Below, one piece after another: positions 17,883-27,255 of a stretch of DNA of 64,000 bases; the stretch's first letter is position 1, and the number at the start of each line of letters is the position of its first letter. Under the pieces are notes generated by a model, which made no database searches, was not told the origin of the DNA, and saw only the letters and a list, made by a program, of their open reading frames with translations. The stretch comes from Motiliproteus sp. MSK22-1. GTDB lineage: Bacteria; Pseudomonadota; Gammaproteobacteria; Pseudomonadales; Balneatricaceae. The stretch covers positions 93,883-157,882 of the forward strand of contig NZ_MIEQ01000018.1 of NCBI RefSeq assembly GCF_001968815.1, in the 5' to 3' direction. Both the position numbers and the translations under genes were made by a program.

Positions 17883-18242
17883 ATGTTGATGAAACTGGAA
17901 CAAAGTAGCACTGGAATACTGGGATTTCTGGCTAGTGGTCGTTTGACTGATAATGACTATAAGAATTTTCTGATCCCTGCCGTTAAAACTGCAATTGATG
18001 AATCTGGTCAGGTTCGGTTGCTTTTTCAGTTGGATGGTTTTAGAGGTTGGGATATACAAGCGGCCTGGGATGACCTGATCTTCGGTATGGAAATTAATCG
18101 TAATGTCGAAAAAATAGCCATAGTAGGAGACAGTCGCTGGGAGCATTGGGTGGCTCGACTTGTTAAAGCGCTTACCCACGGGGAGGCACGTCATTTTAGC
18201 CTTGACCATGTTGATGATGCCTGGGACTGGCTTGAAGATTGA
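17883..18242 (+). CDS. SpoIIAA-like (STAS-related) protein
   Basis: Small soluble protein of about 119 aa that fits the SpoIIAA-like family (DUF3478). Typical parts are GRLTDNDYKNFLIPAVKTAI, the DGFRGWDIQAAWDDLIFG segment and the end DHVDDAWDWLE. Structures of this family show a STAS/CRAL-TRIO-like fold. Its role is unknown; membrane lipid or stress functions have been proposed for homologues. ATG 17883 lies 8 nt after GGAG; ATG 17889 is an alternative. It stands alone, divergent from the FAH gene and convergent with the MFS gene. Confidence 0.8.
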   Translation: MLMKLEQSSTGILGFLASGRLTDNDYKNFLIPAVKTAIDESGQVRLLFQLDGFRGWDIQAAWDDLIFGMEINRNVEKIAIVGDSRWEHWVARLVKALTHGEARHFSLDHVDDAWDWLED

Positions 18243-18278
18243 TCCGGTCTAAACCGAAAGTTTGTTATGCGTTCTTGC

Positions 18279-19535
18279 TCAAAGAGTAATAGGGTCCTTA
18301 TTTTCACATGGTTGCATTTTTTCTTGAAAATATAGCCAAACAGCGATTGCTGCGGTAGCACCTAATATCAGCATTGACCCAAAAATCACACCGTACCAGT
18401 GCCACTGACGCCAGAAAATATCCAGATAAAAGCTACCACTGCTGGCACCTAGATAATAGAACACTAAATAGAGAGAGGAGGCACTGGCGTGAGCTTTAAT
18501 CGCATGTCGGTTAACCCAGGCACTGGCCATTGAGTGACTAAAGAAGAAACCAAAGCTGCTGATCAGCAGACCAGTGATTATGGTGCTTAGACTACCTGCC
18601 AATGTCACCAGGGAGCCGATCATCAGAATAATAATGCCCAGCAGTATACAAAGTGATTGGGGTACATACTGGGCAACCCGACCGGATATGGCTGATCCTA
18701 TTGTTCCCGAAAAGTAGCATAGAAATAACATCCCCAGCAGGGCTGGCGTCAATCCGTAGGGCGCTTCACTCAATACGTAGGTTATGTAGCTGTATTGATT
18801 TGAGAATATAAAGAAGTTCAGTCCGCCAATTAAATAAGCTGCCAATAAAAAAGGGTTTCTTAGGTGATCTGCGAGACCCTTTAACATTCCACGGATGTGA
18901 CGAGGCTGTGGGCTGAAGTGTTTAGAAGGGGGAAGTAGCTGGATAAACAGCAGTAACCCGATCAAGCTGCCTACAGCCATCACCTCAAATGCAAATTTCC
19001 AGTCACTGAATTCAGTGATAAATCCACCGACCAGACGCCCGCTAATACCTCCCAGACTATTGCCACTGATATAGAACCCTACGGCAAAGAGTAAGGCTTT
19101 ACGAGAGAACTCGTCTCCCATGTAGGCAATGGCTATAGCTGGTAATCCCCCCAGGAACAAACCCTGTAAGGCGCGCAGAGCAAGTAACTGGTTATAACTG
19201 TTGACCTGGGTTATCAAGGCGCCGATCAGGATGCCTCCCGCCAGCGTAACTATCATTATTTTTCGTCGTCCAAGGACATCTGACAAAGGACCATAAAACA
19301 CCAATGAAATGCCTAGTGTCAGCATTGAAACTGACAATGACCAGGAAGCCTGCAAAGGAGTTAAGTGAAACTCCCTGCTAAATAATGGCATCAGTGGGTG
19401 GGTTATATACAGATTGGCAAATACCAGAAAACTGCCAAAACAAAGAGCCAATGTTGCTCGCCAAAACGCGATGCTACCTGTTTCAATCATTGTGCTTCTA
19501 CTGCCCACTCCAGAGCCCACAATGGGCTTATTCAC
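18279..19535 (-). CDS. MFS transporter (YnfM-like)
   Basis: Major facilitator superfamily transporter, 418 aa, with about 12 hydrophobic segments. The loop motif between helices 2 and 3 is GPLSDVLGRRKI, a clear MFS signature. The LALRALQGLFLGGLPAIAIAYMGDE region resembles the YnfM/AraJ-type efflux branch. The substrate is unknown. It is divergent from a LysR regulator across 220 bp, the same arrangement as ynfM-ynfL in E. coli, so control by that regulator is likely. The first residues before about 22 are poorly conserved, and an internal ATG (codon 16) could be the true start. Confidence 0.9.
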   Translation of the reverse strand: MNKPIVGSGVGSRSTMIETGSIAFWRATLALCFGSFLVFANLYITHPLMPLFSREFHLTPLQASWSLSVSMLTLGISLVFYGPLSDVLGRRKIMIVTLAGGILIGALITQVNSYNQLLALRALQGLFLGGLPAIAIAYMGDEFSRKALLFAVGFYISGNSLGGISGRLVGGFITEFSDWKFAFEVMAVGSLIGLLLFIQLLPPSKHFSPQPRHIRGMLKGLADHLRNPFLLAAYLIGGLNFFIFSNQYSYITYVLSEAPYGLTPALLGMLFLCYFSGTIGSAISGRVAQYVPQSLCILLGIIILMIGSLVTLAGSLSTIITGLLISSFGFFFSHSMASAWVNRHAIKAHASASSLYLVFYYLGASSGSFYLDIFWRQWHWYGVIFGSMLILGATAAIAVWLYFQEKMQPCENKDPITL

Positions 19536-19671
19536 AGGTTTTTGGCCAATGTCTTAAAAATCCATGGCAGTTAACTTGTGCGTAAATATCGTTTTTAAAG
19601 GAAGCAGGCCCAGCGGTATATGTTGATCTGAATATGCTTAAAAGGCTGCTGACTGACGTCAGGTCACTGTA

Positions 19672-19748
19672 ATCTTAATATCATTATTTAAAAAATATAT
19701 TAAATATATTGAAACCATATAAAATAGATATGAGTAAGCAAATATAGG
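19672..19748. other. Very AT-rich stretch in the MFS-LysR intergenic region
   Basis: About 77 bp before the LysR gene are strongly AT-rich compared with the flanks, with a dyad AATATA-TTAAA-TATATT near 19694-19710. It probably holds the divergent promoters and the LysR self-binding site, but I cannot fix a single T-N11-A box. Confidence 0.4.
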
Positions 19749-19755
19749 AGATGGA

Positions 19756-20649
19756 ATGGATCTTAGAAAGCTGCATATCTTTAGCCTGGTTGCCAAGCTG
19801 GGCAGTTTTACTGGTGCGGCAAAGAGTCTGCATATGGCTCAACCGGCAGTGAGTATTGCAGTGCGTAAACTGGAGGCAGAGCTGGAGCTGGAACTGTTTC
19901 ACCGTCAGGACAAGCAAGTGCTTTTGACAGCAGAAGGGGAAGCTTTACTTCGCCATACCAATCGGATACTTGATGATGTCCGACAAGCACATCTGGAGAT
20001 GGATGAACTTAGAGGGCTACGAAAAGGTGAGGTTCGAATTGGTATTCCAAGTATGCTTGGCAGCTACTACTTCCCGGAAATTTTAATGGCTTTTAAGCTT
20101 GAGTTTCCCGACTTGCAGTTAACGGTGATCGAAGCAGGGGCACGGGATATCCAAAAACGTTTAGCCAGCGGGGAGTTGGATATGGGTATTATTGTTGGGG
20201 ATGAGGTGTCGGACAGGCTCGAAACCCAGGCGTTGCTGCGGGAAGAAATGGTTGTTTGTGTTCCTGATGGCCACCCATTTGCGGATAAAGATGCCGTCGG
20301 CTTTTCTGAGTTCTTTGATGAGCAACTGGTGCTATTCAAAGAGGGGTACTTCCATCGCGAATTTATTGACAGGCTATGTGCTTCCTCAGGTCGCCAGCTT
20401 CAGATTGCCTTTGAGACCAACCTGATTCATTTGATTCGGAGTATTGTTAAAAAAGGCTTTGGTATTACGACTTTTTTGCGAATGGTTGTGACTGATGACT
20501 CGGAGCTTGTTGCTGTACCATTCGAGCAACCGGTTTGGTTAGAACTCTGTATTGCCTGGAAAAAAGGAGCCTACCTTTCACATGCTGATCGATGCTTTGT
20601 GAAGTTTTTGCTGAAACATAATCGTTTGGATAATTCGGTCGGACAATAA
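19756..20649 (+). CDS. LysR-family transcriptional regulator
   Basis: LysR-type regulator, 297 aa. The N-terminal winged helix-turn-helix covers residues 2-61 (LHIFSLVAKLGSFTGAAKSLHMAQPAVSIAVRKLE region, with the recognition helix around QPAVSIAVRKLE). A periplasmic-binding-protein-like effector domain follows from about 90 (VRIGIPSMLGSYYFPEIL). The length is normal. It is divergent from an MFS transporter, so it probably controls that gene in response to the transported compound or a relative. The effector is unknown. The nearest named pair by arrangement is ynfL/ynfM. Confidence 0.93.
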   Translation: MDLRKLHIFSLVAKLGSFTGAAKSLHMAQPAVSIAVRKLEAELELELFHRQDKQVLLTAEGEALLRHTNRILDDVRQAHLEMDELRGLRKGEVRIGIPSMLGSYYFPEILMAFKLEFPDLQLTVIEAGARDIQKRLASGELDMGIIVGDEVSDRLETQALLREEMVVCVPDGHPFADKDAVGFSEFFDEQLVLFKEGYFHREFIDRLCASSGRQLQIAFETNLIHLIRSIVKKGFGITTFLRMVVTDDSELVAVPFEQPVWLELCIAWKKGAYLSHADRCFVKFLLKHNRLDNSVGQ

Positions 20650-20827
20650 AGCGTTGCCCATTAAGCTTAAAAAAACTCCAGCTAAGTCGCATAACGACTT
20701 GAAGTTGACTCATCCAGGCATGTCAAAATTTCAACCTATATACACTTCCGTAGGGCTGTTATATCAATTCTCTGTGCTATCATTAGCGCCCGCTTAAATC
20801 TGGTCAGTTTCGAGGTCGTTTGACATC

Positions 20828-22060
20828 ATGAGTAAGATTACATCCCTGGGCAAGAGCAAGATCAAATTCCTGCTATTGGAGGGGGTCCATCAGTCTGCCG
20901 TTGATGCGCTTAATGCCGCCGGTTATAGCAATATTGATTATCTGGCGACGGCGTTACCTGAAGAGGAGTTGATTGAACGGGTTAAGGATGTGCATTTTAT
21001 CGGTATTCGCTCCCGTACCCAGGTGAATGAAAAGGTTCTTGATGCTGCCAATAAGCTATTGGCAGTTGGCTGTTTCTGTATTGGTACCAACCAGGTTAAT
21101 CTTGGAGCAGCCATCAAAAAAGGGGTTTCAGTTTTTAATGCTCCTTTTTCCAACACTCGTAGTGTTGCAGAGCTGGTTTTGGCTGAAGCGATCATTTTGC
21201 TTCGCGGTGTTGCTGAAAAAAATGCTAAAGCTCATCGAGGCGTATGGAACAAATCTGCAAAAAATTCCTATGAGATTCGTGGTAAGCGACTCGGAATTAT
21301 CGGCTATGGCAGTATCGGATCTCAGCTGAGTGTAATGGCAGAATCCCTGGGGATGGTCGTAAGTTTCTATGATGTTGTCACTAAATTACCCATCGGTAAC
21401 GCAACCCAAAGTAGCTCTTTGAAAGAGCTTCTTGAAACTTCCGATATTGTGAGTCTGCATGTCCCAGAAACCGCTGCAACTAAATACATGATGGGCGTTG
21501 AAGAGATAGCTCAAATGAAGCAGGGGAGTATTCTTATCAATGCGTCTCGTGGAACGGTTGTTGATATTGATGCACTGAGTGCATCGCTGGCAGAAGGTAA
21601 ACTGCTGGGTGCCGCGATTGATGTATTCCCGGTAGAGCCTCGTTCAAACTCTGAGGAGTTTGTGTCGCCTCTGCGCGAGTTCGATAACGTTATCCTGACT
21701 CCTCATGTAGGAGGCAGTACCATGGAAGCTCAAGAGAACATCGGGGTTGAAGTGGCAGAAAAACTGGTTCGCTACAGTGACAATGGTTCAACCATCACTT
21801 CTGTCAATTTCCCGGAAGTTGCGTTGCCTTCACATCCTGATAAGCACCGTTTACTCCATATTCATGAGAATGTTCCTGGGGTTATGACCAAGATCAACAC
21901 CATTTTCTCTGAGCACAATATTAATATCAGTGGTCAGTATCTGCAGACCAACGATAAGGTGGGCTATGTGGTGATGGATATCGATGCTGAGCATAGCGAC
22001 TTAGCATTAAAGCAACTACAAAAGGTTCCTGGGACCATTCGTTGTCGGGTGCTGTTCTAA
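20828..22060 (+). CDS. serA: D-3-phosphoglycerate dehydrogenase
   Basis: SerA, 410 aa, first enzyme of serine synthesis, oxidising 3-phosphoglycerate with NAD. The nucleotide-binding motif GYGSIG is at 159-164. The catalytic Arg (NASRGTVVDID), Glu (in FPVEPRSNSEEF) and His (LTPHVGGST) regions are present. A C-terminal ACT domain (about 338-410, HENVPGVMTKINTIF) gives the E. coli-type serine feedback site. The length matches E. coli SerA and the ACT-only class. It stands alone with a terminator after it. In E. coli serA also lies near the fba-pgk-epd-tkt-metK region. Confidence 0.97.
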   Translation: MSKITSLGKSKIKFLLLEGVHQSAVDALNAAGYSNIDYLATALPEEELIERVKDVHFIGIRSRTQVNEKVLDAANKLLAVGCFCIGTNQVNLGAAIKKGVSVFNAPFSNTRSVAELVLAEAIILLRGVAEKNAKAHRGVWNKSAKNSYEIRGKRLGIIGYGSIGSQLSVMAESLGMVVSFYDVVTKLPIGNATQSSSLKELLETSDIVSLHVPETAATKYMMGVEEIAQMKQGSILINASRGTVVDIDALSASLAEGKLLGAAIDVFPVEPRSNSEEFVSPLREFDNVILTPHVGGSTMEAQENIGVEVAEKLVRYSDNGSTITSVNFPEVALPSHPDKHRLLHIHENVPGVMTKINTIFSEHNINISGQYLQTNDKVGYVVMDIDAEHSDLALKQLQKVPGTIRCRVLF

Positions 22061-22080
22061 GGATTCCACTCCAGTGCGTA

Positions 22081-22115
22081 CAAAGGGGGCTTCGGCCCCT
22101 TGTTGCTCCTTTTAG
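22081..22115 (+). terminator. Terminator after serA
   Basis: A GC-rich hairpin with TTCG tetraloop (GGGGC-TTCG-GCCCC, loop at 22091-22094) flanked by A and T residues lies 20 nt after the serA stop. The T-rich run (CTCCTTTTAG) is broken but adequate. Confidence 0.65.
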
Positions 22116-22426
22116 TCCCCTTCCGCTCTTACTTATCTCTTTATTATCATTTCCTTTCTTTCACCAACCGGCAATCATGTCGAAGTTGCCGCATAAGTTG
22201 TTGAGCATTCCTTAATAGTTTGATTTGCCTTGTGGAACTGGCGCACTGATTAAAGGGGGCTAAACTTACTGTTAATCTCTTTGTTTTTTGTAGTGGTGTG
22301 CTGCTACCGGGATATGTCGCAATTTGGGCTCATAATTCGATAAGTTTGTTGCTATATATGCCTACAGCTATTCTGGGGTTTAGCCGTGGTTTCTGAGATG
22401 TTGCTTTTGAAGATTATTCAAAGGCC
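22101..22426. other. Pyrimidine-rich gap before the FIST gene
   Basis: The 366-bp serA-FIST gap starts with the serA terminator. About 70 nt (22101-22172) are then almost free of G on the plus strand and rich in T and C. This would suit a Rho loading site, but that is inference. No small gene or RNA gene is recognisable; a TATATA box near 22350 could belong to the FIST promoter. Confidence 0.35.
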
Positions 22427-23635
22427 ATGGCTAATGTAAGAGAGTTCCCTGTTATACCGTTGGACCCTATGTTGTTGGAGGTAGCAATGAAGGCGCAATC
22501 TATAGCTACACAGGCTTCCGATCCGTATCGTGCGGGGGTGGAGCTGGGAGAGGGGCTAAGCGGATTGAAGCCTGAGATTATCTTTCTGTTTTCTACCGTG
22601 CATTACAGTGAATCCAATGATTTATTGGAAGGGATGGCAGATGGCTTGGGTCAACAGAGCGCCCTGATCGTAGGTAATACCGGTGATGGTTATTATCATC
22701 AGGATAGCTGTGGAGACATTGGCTGTGTTGCTATGGGATTAAACAGCAATGGTGCTGTTGAATGGAATGTGGTTAGGAAGCAGGGGGTTAAAGAGAACCC
22801 TGATGGATGCCTTCAGCAGGCCTGGTCAGAACTTAAACAAAAAACTGAAGGTGACCCTGACATTTTGTTTATGTTCTCTGATTTTCGTACCGATGCCAGT
22901 CTTTACGAAAAAGTATTGCGAGAACAAATACCTATACCTGTTATTGGCGGGATTGCTTCAGATGATAACCAGATGGCAGGTTGCGGAGTATATCTGAATC
23001 AGGATTGCATTGAAGACGGGCTTGTTCTGGTGTCTGCAAAAGGGGCGTTTAAATTTTCTATTCATGTGGGAAATTCGATCTCCACAGTGGGTAGAGCTGG
23101 AACTGTCGAGCGAGCGGAAGGAACCAACATCTTTGAAATAGATGGTCTTTCGGCGATGGACTTTATTGAAAGGGAAACAGGCAAACCGGTATTGCAGTCT
23201 GATCGTGGTGTGACCTCGCTGACGATTTTACAGCCTGAAAGCTCTGACATCAGGAGGTTACGGGCCATTGTTCCTGACTTTTCTGTGTCTGAGCGGTCTA
23301 TCGGATTGTATGGCGGTATTGACCAGGGGGAGCAGGTGCAGGTTTGTCTGGCAAAACCTGCTGAACTCATTGCTGAAGTTCGTAATATTGCAAATCACTG
23401 TCGTGAACAGCAGTTTCATCCCAGCGCAGTGCTGGTTGTCAGCTGTGCCGGCAGAAAGTGGCTACTGGGCGAACAAATTGAGAAAGAAGTGACTGAGTTG
23501 GTGCAGGGGAGCTGGTCAAACTTGCCGTTGGCTGGTTTTCCTTCCTTTGGAGAAATTGCGCCGATTCCAAGCAAAGGGGGATATAGCGAGAATTTATTCC
23601 ACAACATGACCTATGTACTGTTGCTACTGGGTTAA
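22427..23635 (+). CDS. FIST-domain sensor protein
   Basis: Cytoplasmic protein of 402 aa with an N-terminal FIST domain (about residues 35-225: IIFLFSTVHY, SALIVGNTGDGYYH, IPVIGGIASDDNQ) and a FIST_C domain (about 240-385: VLQSDRGVTSLTIL, SAVLVVSCAGRKWLLG, LPLAGFPSFGEIAP). FIST modules are predicted to bind small ligands such as amino acids and usually feed histidine kinases, diguanylate cyclases or chemotaxis proteins. No output domain is present here. A histidine kinase gene starts 60 nt downstream, so the pair is probably a split sensor kinase. The start at ATG 22427 is likely but ATG 22487 is possible. Confidence 0.9.
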   Translation: MANVREFPVIPLDPMLLEVAMKAQSIATQASDPYRAGVELGEGLSGLKPEIIFLFSTVHYSESNDLLEGMADGLGQQSALIVGNTGDGYYHQDSCGDIGCVAMGLNSNGAVEWNVVRKQGVKENPDGCLQQAWSELKQKTEGDPDILFMFSDFRTDASLYEKVLREQIPIPVIGGIASDDNQMAGCGVYLNQDCIEDGLVLVSAKGAFKFSIHVGNSISTVGRAGTVERAEGTNIFEIDGLSAMDFIERETGKPVLQSDRGVTSLTILQPESSDIRRLRAIVPDFSVSERSIGLYGGIDQGEQVQVCLAKPAELIAEVRNIANHCREQQFHPSAVLVVSCAGRKWLLGEQIEKEVTELVQGSWSNLPLAGFPSFGEIAPIPSKGGYSENLFHNMTYVLLLLG

Positions 23636-23695
23636 GGGACCTATGAGTAAGCTTTTGAACAAGGAATATAAAAGAACTCAGCCAAAGGTTATCCT

Positions 23696-24994
23696 ATGAC
23701 CTTTAGGTTGATATCAACGCTGACATTGGTACCTGAGGGATTTTCCCATGTGGAACTTTCCCGTCGAGAATTGTTGGCTGGTCCCGTTGCGTTGCTGAGC
23801 GAGGACACGGATCAGTTGTTGGAAATCTATTCTGAATATGTTCACCGCATCAGTGGCATATTAATCATGCCTGCGGATACCCTGCAAATTGTTGAACTCA
23901 CCCAGCGCTTGTGGCGAGCCCAGGTGCCGCAGAGCTGTTTTGCTGATCTGGCTCAGTGGCTGACTCCGCTTCTCTGTGCCTTACAACAGTGTATGGATAC
24001 CGAGGATAGAATCAAAGTAACGGAAAGGCTACTGCAGCGTAGTGAGCGTTCACTTGCGGGAACAACTCAGGATTATCAACGTGTTAATCAGCGATTACTG
24101 AATAAGGTTAATGATCTGACCCTGGCTAAGGAGGAAATTGTTGATCTCAACCATGTGCTCGAATCTCGGGTTAAAGAGCGTACTGCTGATCTGGAAGAAT
24201 CGCTCAGGCAAATCAACCAGGCTCAACAGCAGTTGGTTCAAGCAGAAAAACTGGCAGCCTTGGGTAGTATGGTGGCGGGATTGGCACATGAGATAAATAC
24301 CCCCCTTGGCAACTGTGTGCTGGCTGCTTCCAACCTGGAAGAGACGGTGGATGAATTACTCGATAGCGTTCAGGCGGGGGTTATTAAAAAGAAGGAATTT
24401 TTGGATCATATGGACCAGCTAAAAAGCGGCTTTGAGTTATTGACCATTAATTTGTCTCGTAGCGCTGATTTAGTGGGTCGTTTCAAGCAAGTTGCTGTAG
24501 ATCAGTCCAATGAGGAACAACGGGTTTTCAAGTTTTCCGAAATGTTAGCCGACACCATCGCTGCGATGTCTCCTCGTCTAAAACGTGCAAAATGCACCGT
24601 AGCGGTTAGTTGTGAAGAGACGATTATACTCGACAGCTACCCGGGAGATTACAGTCAGATTCTGATGAACTTAATCATGAATTCACTCAATCATGGATTT
24701 AATGGAAACCCTGGAGGCAAAATTAATATCGACGTAACCCTCATAGAGGAAGCCAGGCAAGAAAGGCTATTGCAGTTGGATTATAAGGATAATGGCTCAG
24801 GACTCTCTGAAGACTCGCTAGCGCGCCTGTTTGAGCCTTTCTTTACGACCAACAGGGAGCACGGGGGAACTGGACTGGGTATGCCCATTGTTCATAGTTT
24901 GATTACCCAACGACTGGGGGGCACTATCCAGTTGGAAAGCGGTATCGGAGAGGGTATTCACTTCGTTATCTGTACACCGGTTATTGCTTCCTGA
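23696..24994 (+). CDS. Soluble histidine kinase partnered with the FIST protein
   Basis: Sensor-type histidine kinase of 432 aa with no membrane helix and no recognisable sensor domain. Residues 1-110 are unassigned. A long coiled coil (about 120-188) leads to the dimerisation/phosphoacceptor domain with H198 in GLAHEINTPLG. The ATPase domain has an N box (LIMNSLNHGF), G1 (DNGSGLSED), F box (FEPFFTT) and G2 (GGTGLGMPI). The arrangement resembles HKs of the HisKA/4 type that follow FIST genes. The likely input is the FIST protein encoded 60 nt upstream. No response regulator gene is adjacent, so the target is unknown. Confidence 0.92.
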   Translation: MTFRLISTLTLVPEGFSHVELSRRELLAGPVALLSEDTDQLLEIYSEYVHRISGILIMPADTLQIVELTQRLWRAQVPQSCFADLAQWLTPLLCALQQCMDTEDRIKVTERLLQRSERSLAGTTQDYQRVNQRLLNKVNDLTLAKEEIVDLNHVLESRVKERTADLEESLRQINQAQQQLVQAEKLAALGSMVAGLAHEINTPLGNCVLAASNLEETVDELLDSVQAGVIKKKEFLDHMDQLKSGFELLTINLSRSADLVGRFKQVAVDQSNEEQRVFKFSEMLADTIAAMSPRLKRAKCTVAVSCEETIILDSYPGDYSQILMNLIMNSLNHGFNGNPGGKINIDVTLIEEARQERLLQLDYKDNGSGLSEDSLARLFEPFFTTNREHGGTGLGMPIVHSLITQRLGGTIQLESGIGEGIHFVICTPVIAS

Positions 24995-25025
24995 GGTGCT
25001 GATCAGCTAATGCCACTCTATGGGA

Positions 25026-25988
25026 TCAGGCTCCCCAATGTTGGTCATTGAGCCACTCCAGATAGCGGTGGCGGATCTTCAGATCTTCGTTGGCAAGGTG
25101 ATGTCTAGCCTCTGCCAGTATCAACTCCTCAGCACGGGGGAATTTTTGTCTTAGAATTTTCAGGTTGTAGAGCCAGTCAACGGTCGCATCCTGTTGTCCC
25201 TGGATAATCAGTGGTCGATAGTGGTTGTTGGCTTCAAGCTTGAGAAAAGCAGGAATCCACCTTCGTAATGCGCCAACCCAGGATACAGGAATTGTACGGC
25301 ACTGTAGTGGGTCCTGATGCTGAACAAACTGTAGAAAGGCCTGATCATGGCTATTGATTGAGAACTTCCTGGGTACTTCCTTCAGCCAGGGGCCGAGGAC
25401 TAAATGAGCCGATTTAACCAAAGGCCACTGGGCTGGTTTTATCAACGGTGCCAGCAGTATTATCTGGCCTGTTAAAGAGGGCGGCTGGCTCAGGATATAG
25501 TGATTAATGATAGCAGCGCCTGTGCTTTGTCCTATGAGGTGCAGGGGAGCGTCATTTTCCAGGGTGGGGGATATGTTTTTTTGCTCGCTGGTAGCAATCT
25601 CAATGATTGATGCCAGTACTTGCTGGTATTGTTCAAAGTCCTCAATCCCACCACGGATGCCAGAAGACAGACCATGACCAGGGAGGTCAAAGCAGTAGAC
25701 AGTCAGATTTCGTTCCAGCAAATACTTAATCAGATGACCGTACATTCCATGATGATCATGATAGCCATGAACTAAAATGGCACTTCCAGCCGGTTTCTCT
25801 GGCTGAAACCGATGTAAGGCAATACCAAAGCCGGTGGTTAGCACCAGACCAAGTCTTTGTTCATATTTGTCAGCAGAAAAATCGATCCCGTAAAAGCGAT
25901 TGAAGGCTTTAATTTCCGCGTTGACCGTGCAGTCTTCATCATAGGCAGGTAGATTAGCGATAAGTGTGCGGGGATCAAAAGTGGTCAT
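25026..25988 (-). CDS. Alpha/beta hydrolase (lysophospholipase-like)
   Basis: Serine hydrolase of 320 aa with the alpha/beta fold. The nucleophile is S155 in GQSTGA. The oxyanion segment is LVHGYHDHHGMYG, and DLPGHGLSSG follows, as in monoacylglycerol lipase/lysophospholipase L2 relatives. A late Asp (QGQQDATVDW) and His (ARHHLANE) complete the triad. No signal peptide is visible, so it is probably cytoplasmic. Substrate is unknown. It lies downstream of fba on the same strand but is separated by a strong terminator, so it likely has its own promoter. It converges on the kinase gene. Confidence 0.85.
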   Translation of the reverse strand: MTTFDPRTLIANLPAYDEDCTVNAEIKAFNRFYGIDFSADKYEQRLGLVLTTGFGIALHRFQPEKPAGSAILVHGYHDHHGMYGHLIKYLLERNLTVYCFDLPGHGLSSGIRGGIEDFEQYQQVLASIIEIATSEQKNISPTLENDAPLHLIGQSTGAAIINHYILSQPPSLTGQIILLAPLIKPAQWPLVKSAHLVLGPWLKEVPRKFSINSHDQAFLQFVQHQDPLQCRTIPVSWVGALRRWIPAFLKLEANNHYRPLIIQGQQDATVDWLYNLKILRQKFPRAEELILAEARHHLANEDLKIRHRYLEWLNDQHWGA

Positions 25989-26094
25989 TGATAGGGTGCA
26001 GGCTCCACATGTGGGTAAAGGTTCTGCTGTACAGTCATTGTATTTTCCTTAGACTTTTTGGTGTTAGCCCACAGGATTGTAATTTTCAGATCGT

Positions 26095-26119
26095 AAAAAA
26101 GGCGGCTTAAGCCGCCTTT
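26095..26119 (-). terminator. Rho-independent terminator of fba
   Basis: On the minus strand AAAGGCGGC pairs with GCCGCCTTT around a TTAA loop and is followed by a T tract (A6 at 26095-26100 on the plus strand). It lies 25 nt after the fba stop and ends the glycolytic gene group. Confidence 0.88.
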
Positions 26120-26143
26120 GTAATTTAGCAGACTCCTGAACAA

Positions 26144-27178
26144 TCAGTAGCGCTCAGCCATGTTTTCCAGGGAAATTGCTTTGATTTTATCGGCATTTCC
26201 GGATGTGCCAAATTCTTCATAGCGAGAGATGCAGATTTCAGACATCGCCTTCATTGTTTCCTTTAGATACTTACGAGGATCAAATTCAGCGGGATTAGCT
26301 GCCATAAAGCGACGAATGGCACCTGTGGATGCGAGGCGCAGGTCAGTGTCTATATTGACTTTACGAACCCCGTGCTTGATACCTTCGACGATTTGCGCAA
26401 CCGGGACGCCGTAGGTTTCTGGGATAGCACCGCCGAATTCGTTGATCACTGCCAGCCATTCCTGTGGGACTGAGGAGGAGCCATGCATGACCAGATGGGT
26501 ATTGGGAACACGTGCATGGATCTTTTTGATGGTTTCAATGGAGAGAACATCATCAGTTGGTGGACGAGTGAACTTATAGGCTCCGTGGCTGGTTCCGCAG
26601 GCAATAGCCAGAGCGTCGACACCTGTCTTGTCAACAAAGTCCGCTGCTTCCTCAGGATCAGTCAACATTTGCTCATGGGTTAATATTCCTTCTGCCCCAA
26701 TGCCATCTTCTTCTCCTGCCTGGCCTGTCTCCAGAGAGCCCAGGCATCCCAGCTCACCCTCAACGGAAACACCGCAGGCATGGGCCATATCGACAGTGCG
26801 TCGGGTAACATCAACATTGTAGTCATAGTCACTTGGCGTTTTACCGTCTTCCAGCAATGAACCATCCATCATGACTGAGGAAAAGCCCAGTTGAATAGAG
26901 CGCTGACATACTGCTGGGGAGGTCCCATGATCTTGATGCATGCAGACAGGAATATGAGGGAATTCTTCAATCGCCGCTAAAATCATGTGCTTGAGGAAAT
27001 TGGATCCTGCATATTTTCGGGCGCCTGCAGATGCCTGAACAATTACCGGGCTGTTGGTTTTATTAGCAGCCTCCATAATTGCGCGCATCTGCTCCAGATT
27101 GTTGACGTTAAATGCTGGAATGCCATAGTTGTACTCAGCTGCGTGGTCCAGCAGTTGTCTCATGCTGATCAGAGCCAT
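26144..27178 (-). CDS. fba: Fructose-bisphosphate aldolase class II
   Basis: Class II zinc aldolase, 344 aa, splitting or making fructose 1,6-bisphosphate in glycolysis and gluconeogenesis. Zinc and catalytic residues are seen in [31 protein letters not shown] and VMHGSSSVP. The length and the [15 protein letters not shown] end region fit the CbbA/Fda-like subgroup of Pseudomonas rather than E. coli FbaA. A clear GAGAGG site precedes ATG. It is the last gene of the tkt-epd-pgk-fba group, 150 nt after pgk, with a structured gap in between. Confidence 0.97.
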   Translation of the reverse strand: MALISMRQLLDHAAEYNYGIPAFNVNNLEQMRAIMEAANKTNSPVIVQASAGARKYAGSNFLKHMILAAIEEFPHIPVCMHQDHGTSPAVCQRSIQLGFSSVMMDGSLLEDGKTPSDYDYNVDVTRRTVDMAHACGVSVEGELGCLGSLETGQAGEEDGIGAEGILTHEQMLTDPEEAADFVDKTGVDALAIACGTSHGAYKFTRPPTDDVLSIETIKKIHARVPNTHLVMHGSSSVPQEWLAVINEFGGAIPETYGVPVAQIVEGIKHGVRKVNIDTDLRLASTGAIRRFMAANPAEFDPRKYLKETMKAMSEICISRYEEFGTSGNADKIKAISLENMAERY

Positions 27179-27255
27179 AGTAGCCTCTCAAATTAATATG
27201 TAGGTTTATCGGTCGTATTGATCGACCCGGTTTACAAAAAGTGCTTTCAGACAGC

